From Planctomycetota bacterium (GTDB taxonomy: Bacteria > Planctomycetota > J058): a DNA stretch of 64,000 bases. Under the pieces are notes generated by a model. It did not search any database. It saw only the letters and a list, made by a program, of their open reading frames with translations, and was not told the DNA's origin. Both the position numbers and the translations under genes were made by a program. The stretch is from the NCBI GenBank assembly GCA_023954375.1, contig JAMLIC010000010.1:159768-223767 (forward strand), given 5' to 3'. Within the stretch, counting starts at the first letter, position 1; each line of letters opens with the position of its first letter. Positions 27,017 through 35,331 of this stretch are shown piece after piece.

Positions 27017-29326
27017 CTACCAGCCGCCCTCGTCGTCGTCGCCCGCGCCCGCCGGCCGCGGCGCGACCTTCACCCGGAAGGTGACCTGCGCGACGTGGCC
27101 GCGGTCGTCGCGGGCGGTGGCGGTGACGATGTGCTCGCCCGGGTCGAGGCGCGAGGCGTCGAACACCTGGCCCTGCGCCTCCTGACCCGTGCGGCGCGAG
27201 CGCCACTTGACCGTGCGGCCGAGCGTGTCGAGCTCCTGCACGAACCGCCGCGCCTGCTCCACGGCCGCCGCCTCCGCCGCCAGCGGCGCCTGGGCGTCCT
27301 TCGCGGCCCGGAGGGCCTCGCTCGCCGCGCGGCGCTCCTCGGCGTTGGGCGCCCGCGTCAGGCGCGCGTCGGCCTCGCGCGCGGCCTGGTCGAGGTCGGC
27401 CCACAGGAGGCCCGTCGCCGCCTCGCGCGCGCGCAGGGCGGCCTGGGCCTCCTCGAGGCGCGCGCGGGCGGTCGCGAGGTCCACGCCGCCCAGGCGCGTC
27501 GTCGCGGCGATGGGCGCGGGGTCGCCGCCCTCGGTCAGCGTGACCTCGTCGCCGGCGTCCACCTCGATCGCCGGCAGGCGGTCGAACACGCCCAGCGACA
27601 GGGCCGGCACGTAGGTGACCAGCGCGAGCGCCACGAGGAGGACGAGGATGAACAGGACGGACGCCGCGTAGAGCGACAGGACCGAGCGGCGGAAGCGCAG
27701 GGCAGCGATGAACAGGTTGATGCCCACCGGCGGCGTCGAGTAACCGATCTCGAGGTTGACGAGGAAGATCACGGCCAGGTGGTAGGGGTCGACGCCGAAC
27801 TCGAGCGCCACCGGGACGATCAGCGGGACGACGACGAGCGTGGCGCTGAACACGTCCATGAGGCAGCCGACGATGAGCAGGAACACGTTGAGCATGAGCA
27901 GGAACGTGAGCTTGTCGTCGATCCGGCTCTGCATGAGGGCCAGGATCTGCTGCGGGACCTGCTCGGTCGTCAGCCAGGAGGTGAAGCCCAGCGCCGTGCC
28001 GATGATGAGCAGGATCGCGCCCACGAGGACGGCGGTGCGGCGGACGACGCCCGGGAGGTCGCGCGGCGAGACGTCGCGGTGGATGCCGACGGTGATGAGG
28101 AGCACGTAGAACGCGGTCGCGGCGGAGGCCTCGGCCGCCGTGACGAGCCCGCCGTAGATGCCGCCGACGAGCCCGATCGGCAGCGGCAGCTCCCAGGCGG
28201 CGCCGACGATCGCCCGGCGCGCCGCGTCGAGGTCGAAGCGATGGCGCGGCACCCCCGACCGCACGGCCTGGACGAAGGAGGTGACGAAGAGGATCGCGCA
28301 GATGAGCAGGCCAGGGAGCAGCGCGGCCTTGAACAGGCTGTGCACGTCCACACGGGCGACGTACCCGTAGAGGATCACCGGCAGCGAGGGGATGAAGAGG
28401 AGGCCGACGCTGCCGCACGTCGTCAGGAGGCCCAGCGTGAAGCGCTCGGGGTACCGCTCGCGGAGGAGGATCGGGAAGAGGAGCCCGCCGAGGGCGATGA
28501 TCGTCACGCCCGAGCCGCCGGTGAACGCGGTGAAGAACGCGCAGGTGACGATCGTGACCAGCGCCAGCCCGCCCGGCAGCCAGCCGAGGAGGGCGCGGCA
28601 GAGCGTGATCAGGCGCGTGGGCGTCTTCGACTCGCTCATGAGCGCGCCCGCGAAGGTGAACAGCGGGATCGCGATGAACAGGGGCGAGTCGCCCATGGGC
28701 TTGAGCCAGGAGATGAACACGTCCGTGGCCAGGCCGGCCCCGTCGCCCGGGCGGGTGAAGAAGCCGACGTCGCTCTTGAGCTCGGCCTCGAGGTACCAGC
28801 CGAGGCAGGTGATCGCGGCGATCACGACGAACAGGGGCGCGCCGAGGAGGGCCAGGACGCCGATCGCGGCCCCGATCGCGCCGATCGCCCAGCGGGGGAG
28901 GCCGCTCGTGCGGAAGGCGCCGCGGGCGACGACGCGCAGCTCGACCTCGTCGCCCCAGTCGTCGGTCCGGCCGACGGCCACGTCGAGCAGGGCGCCGGCG
29001 CGGGTCACGGGGGACCTGAAGACGAGCCGCGCCCCGCCGTCCTCGACCGTGACCTCGTGGACGAGCGCCTCGCCGATCCACGCGACGGTGGCGCGGTCGA
29101 GGCGCTCGCCGTGGATGACGACCTGCTCGCCGCCGGCCGGGCTGCCGCTGGCCGGCTCGACCCTGCGGATGACCGGCGCGTCGGGCGCGTCGGCGCCGAC
29201 GGGCGCGAGGGCGGGCGGCGCCTCGGCGCAGGCGACGAGCAGGAGGGCCAGCGCCGCCGCGGCGGCCAGGGCCCTGCCGCGGGCGGGGAGGGGGCGGCGC
29301 CAGGCCGGGGCGTGGTGGGCGGTCAC
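27017..29326 (-). CDS. dctM: TRAP transporter large permease DctM with lipoprotein/IPT N-terminus and extra C-terminal domain
   Basis: 769 residues; GTG 29326 overlaps the dctQ stop as GTGA. The usual DctM has about 430 residues. Here residues 1-33 look like a lipoprotein signal (ALALLLVAC). Residues about 47-130 resemble an IPT/TIG beta domain (VIRRVEPASGSPAGGEQVVI, HGERL). From about 135 to 585 comes the 12-helix DctM core, with FTFAGALMSESKTPTRLI, TGGSGVTIIALGG and GCLMDVFSATLVVVPLIVP. About 100 residues of coiled coil then lead to an Ig/PKD-like beta domain (DPGEHIVTATARDDRGHV) and an acidic tail. The core forms the sodium-driven channel of the transporter. The added ends probably lie in the periplasm, where they could dock the receptor or TatT. 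I have not seen this architecture before. Confidence 0.88.
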   Translation of the reverse strand: MTAHHAPAWRRPLPARGRALAAAAALALLLVACAEAPPALAPVGADAPDAPVIRRVEPASGSPAGGEQVVIHGERLDRATVAWIGEALVHEVTVEDGGARLVFRSPVTRAGALLDVAVGRTDDWGDEVELRVVARGAFRTSGLPRWAIGAIGAAIGVLALLGAPLFVVIAAITCLGWYLEAELKSDVGFFTRPGDGAGLATDVFISWLKPMGDSPLFIAIPLFTFAGALMSESKTPTRLITLCRALLGWLPGGLALVTIVTCAFFTAFTGGSGVTIIALGGLLFPILLRERYPERFTLGLLTTCGSVGLLFIPSLPVILYGYVARVDVHSLFKAALLPGLLICAILFVTSFVQAVRSGVPRHRFDLDAARRAIVGAAWELPLPIGLVGGIYGGLVTAAEASAATAFYVLLITVGIHRDVSPRDLPGVVRRTAVLVGAILLIIGTALGFTSWLTTEQVPQQILALMQSRIDDKLTFLLMLNVFLLIVGCLMDVFSATLVVVPLIVPVALEFGVDPYHLAVIFLVNLEIGYSTPPVGINLFIAALRFRRSVLSLYAASVLFILVLLVALALVTYVPALSLGVFDRLPAIEVDAGDEVTLTEGGDPAPIAATTRLGGVDLATARARLEEAQAALRAREAATGLLWADLDQAAREADARLTRAPNAEERRAASEALRAAKDAQAPLAAEAAAVEQARRFVQELDTLGRTVKWRSRRTGQEAQGQVFDASRLDPGEHIVTATARDDRGHVAQVTFRVKVAPRPAGAGDDDEGGW

Positions 29327-30465
29327 GCGGTCCTCCCGGGCTCGTCCTGGTCGGCGCGCGGGGCCTCGCCGGGGAGGTCGGGCCGGGGCAGGCGGTCGGT
29401 CTCGAGCGGCTCGGCCTCGTCGGAGGGCCCGGGGTCCCGCGCGATCTTCAGCCGCTCGGTGTCGGCGAGGCGCTCGACCGCGTCCTCGACCAGGTCGTCG
29501 CCGCCGAGGTCCGACGGCGGGTCGAGGACGTCCGACGACTCGAGGACCGGGCGGATCGCCTCGAGCGACTCGGACGACTCGGCGATGGCGTGGCGTCCCG
29601 AGGGCTCCGAGCGGTCGTCGTCGTCGGCGATGTCGCGGTAGACGGGGATCTCGTCCGTCGAGCGGCCGAGCCCGGGGCGCGCGAACGGGTCGCGCGGCGG
29701 CGGGGCGGCGGCGGAGGGCGGCGCGTCGGGGACCGGCGCCGGCGCGGCGCGGGGCGGCGGCTCGCGCGGCGACGGCGCCGGCGCCGGGACCTCGGGCGGC
29801 GCCTCGGCGGGCGCCGCCGCGTCCGTCGCCTCGCTCGCCTCCGCCGCCTCGCTCGCCGCCAGGACCTCGCGCTCGAGCGCCTCCTCGCGCGCGCGGTACT
29901 CCTCGTCGGTCATCCAACAGGCCTGCGCGGCCCGCAGCCCGAAGCGCCAGCCGATCACCCCGAGCCCGAAGGGGACCACGACCAGGAAGGGCCACCTGGG
30001 CACGTTCAGCCCGAGCGCCTCGACCCGGAACAGGTGCGCCACGTCGGGGACCTGCACGCGGACCATGTAGATCATCGACAGCGCGAACAGCACCCCGACC
30101 ACGGCGAGCGAGGCCACGCTGACGAGCACCTCGTTACGCCGGCGGCCGCCTGGCCCGAGGAGCTTGGGGAGGGCCTCGACCGAGATGTGCCGCCCCTCGG
30201 CGGTCGCGAGGCTCGCCCCGAGCATGCCAACCCAGATGACGAGGTGCTGGGCGACGATGTTGAACCACCCGACGGGCTGGAGGAAGTCCGTGCGGAAGGT
30301 GCGCAGGAGCACCTGCGCGAAGGCCAGCCCGATCATCACCAACAGGCTGGCCGCGCACAGGCCCACCTCGAGCCGCTGCAGCCGGCGGTCGAGCCGGAGC
30401 AGCGGCCCCAGGATCCGCGGGGCGCGGGCCGGCAGCGCCGGGGGGCTCGCAGGGGCGTCCTTCAT
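29323..30465 (-). CDS. dctQ: TRAP transporter small permease DctQ with long acidic tail
   Basis: 380 residues where 160-200 is usual. The N-terminal 200 residues form the four-helix DctQ membrane domain, with GWFNIVAQHLVIWVGMLGAS and TAEGRHISVEALPKLL (the latter near the family signature GRHI.V). The C-terminal 180 residues are a cytoplasmic, Pro/Ala/Asp/Glu-rich disordered tail that includes RSTDEIPVYRDIADDDDRSE. The tail has many Ser next to acidic residues and could be a kinase target, but that is speculation. The gene is 18 bp after dctP and overlaps dctM by four bases. Confidence 0.88.
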   Translation of the reverse strand: MKDAPASPPALPARAPRILGPLLRLDRRLQRLEVGLCAASLLVMIGLAFAQVLLRTFRTDFLQPVGWFNIVAQHLVIWVGMLGASLATAEGRHISVEALPKLLGPGGRRRNEVLVSVASLAVVGVLFALSMIYMVRVQVPDVAHLFRVEALGLNVPRWPFLVVVPFGLGVIGWRFGLRAAQACWMTDEEYRAREEALEREVLAASEAAEASEATDAAAPAEAPPEVPAPAPSPREPPPRAAPAPVPDAPPSAAAPPPRDPFARPGLGRSTDEIPVYRDIADDDDRSEPSGRHAIAESSESLEAIRPVLESSDVLDPPSDLGGDDLVEDAVERLADTERLKIARDPGPSDEAEPLETDRLPRPDLPGEAPRADQDEPGRTA

Positions 30466-30483
30466 CGTGCTCGCCGGGCCCGG

Positions 30484-31515
30484 CTAGCGGCCGCCGCCGG
30501 CCCGGTGCTCGCGCAGGATCCCCCGCACGCGCTCGAGGAGCGACTTCTCGTAGAGCACGCCGGCCATCTGGTCGGCGACCTGCTCGCCGAGCTGCAGGTA
30601 CTGGGGCATCTCCTCCTCGGGGATGGGGATGATCGTCGTGCCGTTCTGCTGCAGCTCCGTGACCGTCTGCTCGTTCTTGCGGCCGACCTCGATCAGGAGC
30701 TGGTCGAGCCGACGGCGGGCGGCCTGCGCGATGTTCCCCCGGACCGCCGGCGGGATCTTCTCCCACTCGCTCTTCGAGACGAGGAGGGCGCCGGTGCCGT
30801 GGCCGACGGTCATCCGGCTCATGTAGCGGAGGTTGCGGTGCCACTGGAGGCCGACGAGGCCGTAGGGCGAGTTGTAGACCGAGTCGATCATCCCCGTCTC
30901 GAGGGACGTGAGCACGTCGGTCAGGGGCAGCGGCGTCCCGGCCAGGCCGAACACCTGGAAGGTGCGCTCCGCGAGCGGGTCGCCCTGCCACACCCAGATC
31001 TTGCGCTGGCGCAGCTGGGCGAGGTTGCGCGCCTCGACCTTGGAGAAGATGTAGGCCCAGCCGACCTCGGCCCAGCCGAGGAACACGAACCCGCGCTCCT
31101 CGAACCCGGCGCGCAGCTCCTCCTCGAGGGCGGCCTTGACCGCGTCGATCTCCTCCTTCGTGCGGTAGAGGAAGGGCATCTCGAGGATGCGCACCTTGGG
31201 GAGGATCTCGCCCAGGCCGATCCCGGTGAACAGCCCGCCGTGCAGGAGGCCCACCTGCATGCGCTCGATGACGGCCTTCTCGTCGCCCTGGCTGCCGTTG
31301 GGGAAGAACTGGAAGGCCACGCGGCCCTTGGTGCCGCGGTCGACCTCGCGCTGGATGTCGTTCAGCGCGTCCATCCAGACGGTGCCGTCCGGCGCCTGCG
31401 TGGCGATGCGCAGGCTCACGCCGCGCTGCTGCGCGGCGACGTCGGACCCCGGCGTGGCCGCCGCGAACGCCCCGGCCGCGACCAGCGCGGCGAGGCCCAG
31501 CTTCCGTGCGCGCAT
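30484..31515 (-). CDS. dctP: TRAP transporter substrate-binding protein DctP
   Basis: 343 residues with a Sec signal peptide ending DVAAQ. Family features include LRIATQAPDGTVWMDALNDI, the linker region around LEMPFLYRT, the conserved Arg region QLRQRKIWVWQGDPLAE, and TGMIDSVYNSPYGLVGLQWH. These are typical of the DctP/TAXI-like periplasmic receptors that capture an organic anion and deliver it to DctQM. The Arg that forms the carboxylate salt bridge is most likely in this RKIWVWQG segment. Ligand cannot be told from sequence. Start ATG 31515 follows GAGGGGG. Confidence 0.92.
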   Translation of the reverse strand: MRARKLGLAALVAAGAFAAATPGSDVAAQQRGVSLRIATQAPDGTVWMDALNDIQREVDRGTKGRVAFQFFPNGSQGDEKAVIERMQVGLLHGGLFTGIGLGEILPKVRILEMPFLYRTKEEIDAVKAALEEELRAGFEERGFVFLGWAEVGWAYIFSKVEARNLAQLRQRKIWVWQGDPLAERTFQVFGLAGTPLPLTDVLTSLETGMIDSVYNSPYGLVGLQWHRNLRYMSRMTVGHGTGALLVSKSEWEKIPPAVRGNIAQAARRRLDQLLIEVGRKNEQTVTELQQNGTTIIPIPEEEMPQYLQLGEQVADQMAGVLYEKSLLERVRGILREHRAGGGR

Positions 31516-31555
31516 AGGCTCGATCCCCCTCTCGACTCGTCGACCTGCCTGGGTC

Positions 31556-32629
31556 CTAGCGGTCCTGGACCGGGCCGGCCGAGTCTCCCCAGGCCCCGTC
31601 GTCGTCGCCCCAGCCGCCGTCGGCGGCGGGCTCCTGCTTGTACGCGTTCGTCACCCCCGGCGGGGTGATCACGTTGTGGCCCTCCGGATCGCGCAGGAGC
31701 TCGAGCGCCCGGACCTTGGCCACGGCGTTCGGCAGCGCCTGCTCGGGCCAGAGGTCGTCGGGCGCCGCGAGGACCGCGGCGAGCGGGTCGTGGTAGGCCG
31801 CCCAGGCGGCCTTCTGCGCCTCGAGGACCTGCGCGACCGACGTCCCGGCCGGCGTGGCCGCCAGGGTCGGGGCGTGGTACTGCGCGCGCAGGACGCGGGC
31901 CATGAGCAGCTTGCCCCCGGTGATCCGCTCGACGGCCTCGAAGTGCTTGAGCCCCTCCTGCGGCTTGCCGCCGAAGCTGGGCGGCAGCGCCAGATGCCGG
32001 AGGGCGAAGTAGAGGTGCGGGCCGCCGTTGTAGAAGCGCTCGTCGCGGCCGAGGACCCAGTTCATGACGAGGTCCACCGTCGCCAGCGCCGCCACCTGGG
32101 AGGTGTCGCCGCGGTTGAGGTTCACCTCGGCCCCGCGGGCGAAGGCCCACCAGAAGAGGGCCGGCAGGGCGTCCTCGTCGGCCTCGGCGAGCAGGGCGCG
32201 CAGGCGCGCCGCGTCGCCCCGCTCGACGGCGAGGGCCAGGTCCTCGTCCTCCTCGGCCAGGGCGGCGGCCGCCGCCCCGCGCGCCTTGCGGTAGAGCGAG
32301 GTCGCCCACACCGGGTCCTCGCGCTCCAGGAAGCCGAAGGCGAAGGCGGCGTTCATCTCGGCCTGGAGCAGGCGGAGCTCCACGTTGCGCGGGCTCGCCA
32401 GGACCATGCCGTCGAGCGTCACGAGCAGGCCGGGCCCCGCCTCGCGGGCGAAGCGCGGCACGGTCTCGCGGTTGAAGTTGTCCTTCGTGCGCAGGAGCAC
32501 GGGGGCCATCGTGTCGGCCGCCATGCGGTCGAAGGCGCAGCCCTGCGAGAGCACGAGCAGCGGGACGAGGCCGAGGAGCGACCGCCGGGTCGTCATCCGG
32601 ATCGCCGTCCGGATCGCCGTCCGGATCAT
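31556..32629 (-). CDS. tatT: TatT, TPR lipoprotein of a tripartite TRAP system
   Basis: 357 residues. The start ATG 32629 overlaps the preceding stop by four bases (ATGA), so translation is coupled. A lipoprotein signal ends LVLSQGC. The body is all helical with TPR-like repeats and matches what I recall of the TatT component of TatPT-type TRAP systems (first described in Treponema pallidum). There it forms a trimer that caps DctP and is thought to help hydrophobic ligands across the periplasm. It is encoded directly before dctP, as in other TatT operons. The N-terminus carries a 12-bp repeat coding IRTA before the real signal; initiation at the third Met (32596) is possible. Confidence 0.85.
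   Translation of the reverse strand: MIRTAIRTAIRMTTRRSLLGLVPLLVLSQGCAFDRMAADTMAPVLLRTKDNFNRETVPRFAREAGPGLLVTLDGMVLASPRNVELRLLQAEMNAAFAFGFLEREDPVWATSLYRKARGAAAAALAEEDEDLALAVERGDAARLRALLAEADEDALPALFWWAFARGAEVNLNRGDTSQVAALATVDLVMNWVLGRDERFYNGGPHLYFALRHLALPPSFGGKPQEGLKHFEAVERITGGKLLMARVLRAQYHAPTLAATPAGTSVAQVLEAQKAAWAAYHDPLAAVLAAPDDLWPEQALPNAVAKVRALELLRDPEGHNVITPPGVTNAYKQEPAADGGWGDDDGAWGDSAGPVQDR
32597..32627 (-). repeat. 12-bp tandem repeat at the tatT start
   Basis: Two full copies of CCGGATCGCCGT (32597-32608, 32609-32620) and part of a third encode the IRTAIRTAIR residues just after the first Met of TatT. Gain or loss of a unit keeps frame and only changes the length before the lipoprotein signal. 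Confidence 0.9.
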
Positions 32630-32871
32630 CGGCTGGCCTCCCCGCCGCGCATGAGGCGGCGCTGGCGGCGCCGGTTCTTCAGGCGCTCCTCGATCTGGGC
32701 CCGGTAGGCGTCCTTGAGCTCCGCCAGCCGGTCGCGCGTCAGGGAGGCGGGCAGCTCGTCGGCCGCGTTCTGGGCCGCCTCCGCCTCCAGCGCCTCGCGC
32801 CGGGCGGCGTCGAGGCGCTCGAAGGTGGCGAGGTCGATCATGCCCTCGCCGTCGCGTCGGGGGTCGGGCAT
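32626..32871 (-). CDS. small basic helical protein, first gene of the TRAP operon
   Basis: 81 residues. ATG 32871 has AAGGAG six bases upstream, an unusually good site for this window, which supports it as a real gene. The protein is all helical and charged, with a C-terminal run of Arg/Lys (ERLKNRRRQRRLMRGG) that could bind nucleic acid or membrane phospholipid. It has no signal peptide. I recognise no family. Its four-base overlap with tatT makes translation coupled, so it may set the level of the transporter. Confidence 0.65.
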   Translation of the reverse strand: MPDPRRDGEGMIDLATFERLDAARREALEAEAAQNAADELPASLTRDRLAELKDAYRAQIEERLKNRRRQRRLMRGGEASR

Positions 32872-32923
32872 TCCCTACTCCTTCAGGCGCAAGCGGATAG
32901 AAAGGGAGCGCCCAGGCGGGCGG

Positions 32924-32953
32924 ATTCTAGCCACCGGCGCCGCCCCGCGTCAA
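32924..32953 (-). promoter_or_regulatory. sigma70-like promoter of the TRAP operon
   Basis: On the minus strand TTGACG (32948-32953) and TAGAAT (32924-32929) are 18 bp apart. The expected start near 32917 gives a leader of about 46 bases. It is one of the clearest promoters in the window. Confidence 0.65.
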
Positions 32954-33099
32954 ACGGCGCGGGGCCAACCCCCAGCGCGGCGCCCCGGCGTGTGTCGTGT
33001 GACGTGCTCGGGTGGGCGGAAGCCGCCCGCGCTATCCTCGGGGAGCGCGGCGGAACCTCCGGGGGGGTCTCGTCGGTCGAAACGAGGGCAGGGGGGCGG

Positions 33100-35268
33100 G
33101 TGACGACGACGCACGAGAGCGAGCTCACCGGTCGGCGCCTGGGCGTGTTCCGGCTCGAGGCGCTCCTCGGCCGGGGCGGCATGGGGGCGGTCTACCGGGC
33201 GGTCGACACGGCGCTCGAGCGCGCCGTCGCCGTCAAGGTGCTCGCGCCTGGCCTCGCGGCCGACGAGGAGTACGTCGGCCGCTTCGTGCGAGAGGCGCGG
33301 ACCGCCGCGCGCCTCAACCACCCCAACGTCGTGCAGATCTACGGCGCCGGCTGCGAAGGGGGCGTGGCCTACATGGCGCTCGAGCTCGTCACAGGCGGCT
33401 CGCTCGCCGGTCGGCTCGAGCAGGCCCGGACCTTCCCCCTGCGCCGCGCCTGCGAGGTGGCGCGCGACGTCGCCCGCGGGCTCGCCGCCGCCCACGCGCT
33501 CGGCATCATCCACCGCGACCTCAAGCCGGAGAACGTCCTCCTCACGGCGGACGGCGTCGTGAAGCTGGCCGACTTCGGCCTCGCCCGCAGCCTCTCGGCC
33601 CAGCGGATCACCCAGACCGGCGCGTTCATGGGGACCCCCCAGTACTGCTCCCCCGAGCAGTGCAACGGCGTCGAGGTCGGCTTCGCCTCCGACCTCTACT
33701 CGCTGGGCGTGGTCCTCTACGAGCTCCTCGCCGGCCGCCCCCCCCACGAGGCGCCGACCCCGCTGGCGCTGTTCAAGAAGATCCTGGCCGACGAGATCCC
33801 GCCGATCTCGCAGGTGCGCGACGACGTGCCGCCGTCGCTCCAGGCGGTGCTCGCGCGGCTCCTGCAGAAGGCGCCCGAGGCCCGCTACCCCTCCGCCGAG
33901 GCCCTCGTCGCGGACCTCGACGCCGTCATCTCCCGGCTGCCCGCCCGCGTGGCCGGCGACGAGGATCCGCTCGACGTCCTCCCGCCGGATGCGCGCGCCG
34001 CCGCCGAGAGCGCCAGGACCCGCCTCGAGACCCCCGGCCGCCGGGCCCTCGACGAGACGGCCGAAGGGCCCCGGAGCCCCTTCGAGGACTCGGTCCTCGC
34101 GCCGATCCCGCTCCCCGCCCACGCCGCGCTCGCCCAGGCGGCGCCGCCGCCCCAGGCCCCCCCCGCGCCGGCCGCGCCTCCGGCGCCCGCGCCCGCGCCG
34201 GCGCCCGCGCCCGGGCGCCGGCCGCGGGTCGGCCCGCTGCTCGTCGCGGTGGCGCTCGTCGCCGTCGCGGCCGCGGCGCTCGCGCCGTCGTGGCTGGCCG
34301 CGCCGGTGGTCCCTCCCGCCACCGTCGCCGTGCTCGAGTGGCACAACGGCGCGGGCAGCGAGGAGTTCGCCTGGCTCGGCGACGCGGTGCCCGACTTCTT
34401 CGTCTCGGCGCTCGAGGGCGTCGCGGCCGTCCACGTCCTCGACCGCGCGGCCATCGTCACGCCCGACCGCCCCGCCGACTTCCGCGTCTCCGGCAAGTTC
34501 TGGGAGCAGGGCGGCGCGGTCGCCGTCTCTGCCGACGTCGTGCACGGGGACGGCGGGCGGCTCTTCTCGCGGACCGCGGTCTTCGCCAAGGACGAGGTCC
34601 TGACCCAGCTGGCCGCCCTCGCCCAGGAGGTGGCCCGGACCTTCGAGGCGCGCCGGAAGCAGACGACGCCGGCGGCGCCCCCCACCGCGCAGCTCGCCAG
34701 CCTCCGCCGGGGCGCGGTCGGGGACGAGGAGGGGCCGGTGGTCCGCGAGGAGGCCGCCCCGCAGAAGGGCCGGGCCGAGGAGCAGCGGCTCGCCCCGCGG
34801 TCGCCATCATCCATGGGCCCGGCCGCGCCCCCGTCGCCCGGGGGCCCGACGACGCAGGTGGTGAACGACGAGGCGTCGTCCGGCGAGGCCGTGCGGCCCC
34901 AGGCCAACGTGGCGGGCCGATTCGCCAGCGAACCGGAGACGAAGGCCGCCGCCGACCGGGACCGGTCGGCGCCCTCGGCGCCCTCGGCGCTCTCGGCGCC
35001 CTCCAGCCCCCTCTCGGCGTCCCCCGCGCAGGAGGCCGACGCGCTCGGCGGCGCGCCCTCGCCGGCCACGGCCGAGCCGTCGCTCCTCGAGCGCCTCCGC
35101 GCGGCGCGGGAGACCACCGGGCAGTGGGAGCTCGGGCTGCTCCTGCACGAGGCGACCCGCTCGGACGACCCGGCCGCCATCGAGGAGGCCCTCGGGATCG
35201 CCCGTGGCAGCCCCCACGGGGCGCTCCAGGCGCGCCGGCTCGAGGCGCGCCTCCGGGCGCTCCGCTGA
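33100..35268 (+). CDS. transmembrane Ser/Thr kinase with TolB/CsgG-like ectodomain
   Basis: 722 residues from GTG 33100, the nearest start to the kinase domain; ATG 32992 would add 36 residues without family features. Kinase residues about 15-280: [16 protein letters not shown] Lys, [25 protein letters not shown] Pro/Ala linker and a membrane helix (about residues 380-405) lead to an outside domain beginning [20 protein letters not shown], which looks like the TolB N-terminal/FlgO-like fold (a CsgG-related module) often found on bacterial receptor kinases. The C-terminal 200 residues are Ser/Ala/Pro-rich and disordered, ending in a short helical piece. It stands alone at the head of a signalling block, divergent from the TRAP operon. 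Confidence 0.9.
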   Translation: MTTTHESELTGRRLGVFRLEALLGRGGMGAVYRAVDTALERAVAVKVLAPGLAADEEYVGRFVREARTAARLNHPNVVQIYGAGCEGGVAYMALELVTGGSLAGRLEQARTFPLRRACEVARDVARGLAAAHALGIIHRDLKPENVLLTADGVVKLADFGLARSLSAQRITQTGAFMGTPQYCSPEQCNGVEVGFASDLYSLGVVLYELLAGRPPHEAPTPLALFKKILADEIPPISQVRDDVPPSLQAVLARLLQKAPEARYPSAEALVADLDAVISRLPARVAGDEDPLDVLPPDARAAAESARTRLETPGRRALDETAEGPRSPFEDSVLAPIPLPAHAALAQAAPPPQAPPAPAAPPAPAPAPAPAPGRRPRVGPLLVAVALVAVAAAALAPSWLAAPVVPPATVAVLEWHNGAGSEEFAWLGDAVPDFFVSALEGVAAVHVLDRAAIVTPDRPADFRVSGKFWEQGGAVAVSADVVHGDGGRLFSRTAVFAKDEVLTQLAALAQEVARTFEARRKQTTPAAPPTAQLASLRRGAVGDEEGPVVREEAAPQKGRAEEQRLAPRSPSSMGPAAPPSPGGPTTQVVNDEASSGEAVRPQANVAGRFASEPETKAAADRDRSAPSAPSALSAPSSPLSASPAQEADALGGAPSPATAEPSLLERLRAARETTGQWELGLLLHEATRSDDPAAIEEALGIARGSPHGALQARRLEARLRALR

Positions 35269-35331
35269 GGGCGTGACGCCGGGCGCTGCGCGGGCGTCCG
35301 CCGGAGGTAGAACGTCAGGGAGCCCGGATCG

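Noticed and set aside
25526..29641. Frame of over 1300 codons on the plus strand
   Set aside because: Antisense to the glycosyltransferase and dctM genes; rich in Arg, Glu, Asp and His with no recognisable domain.
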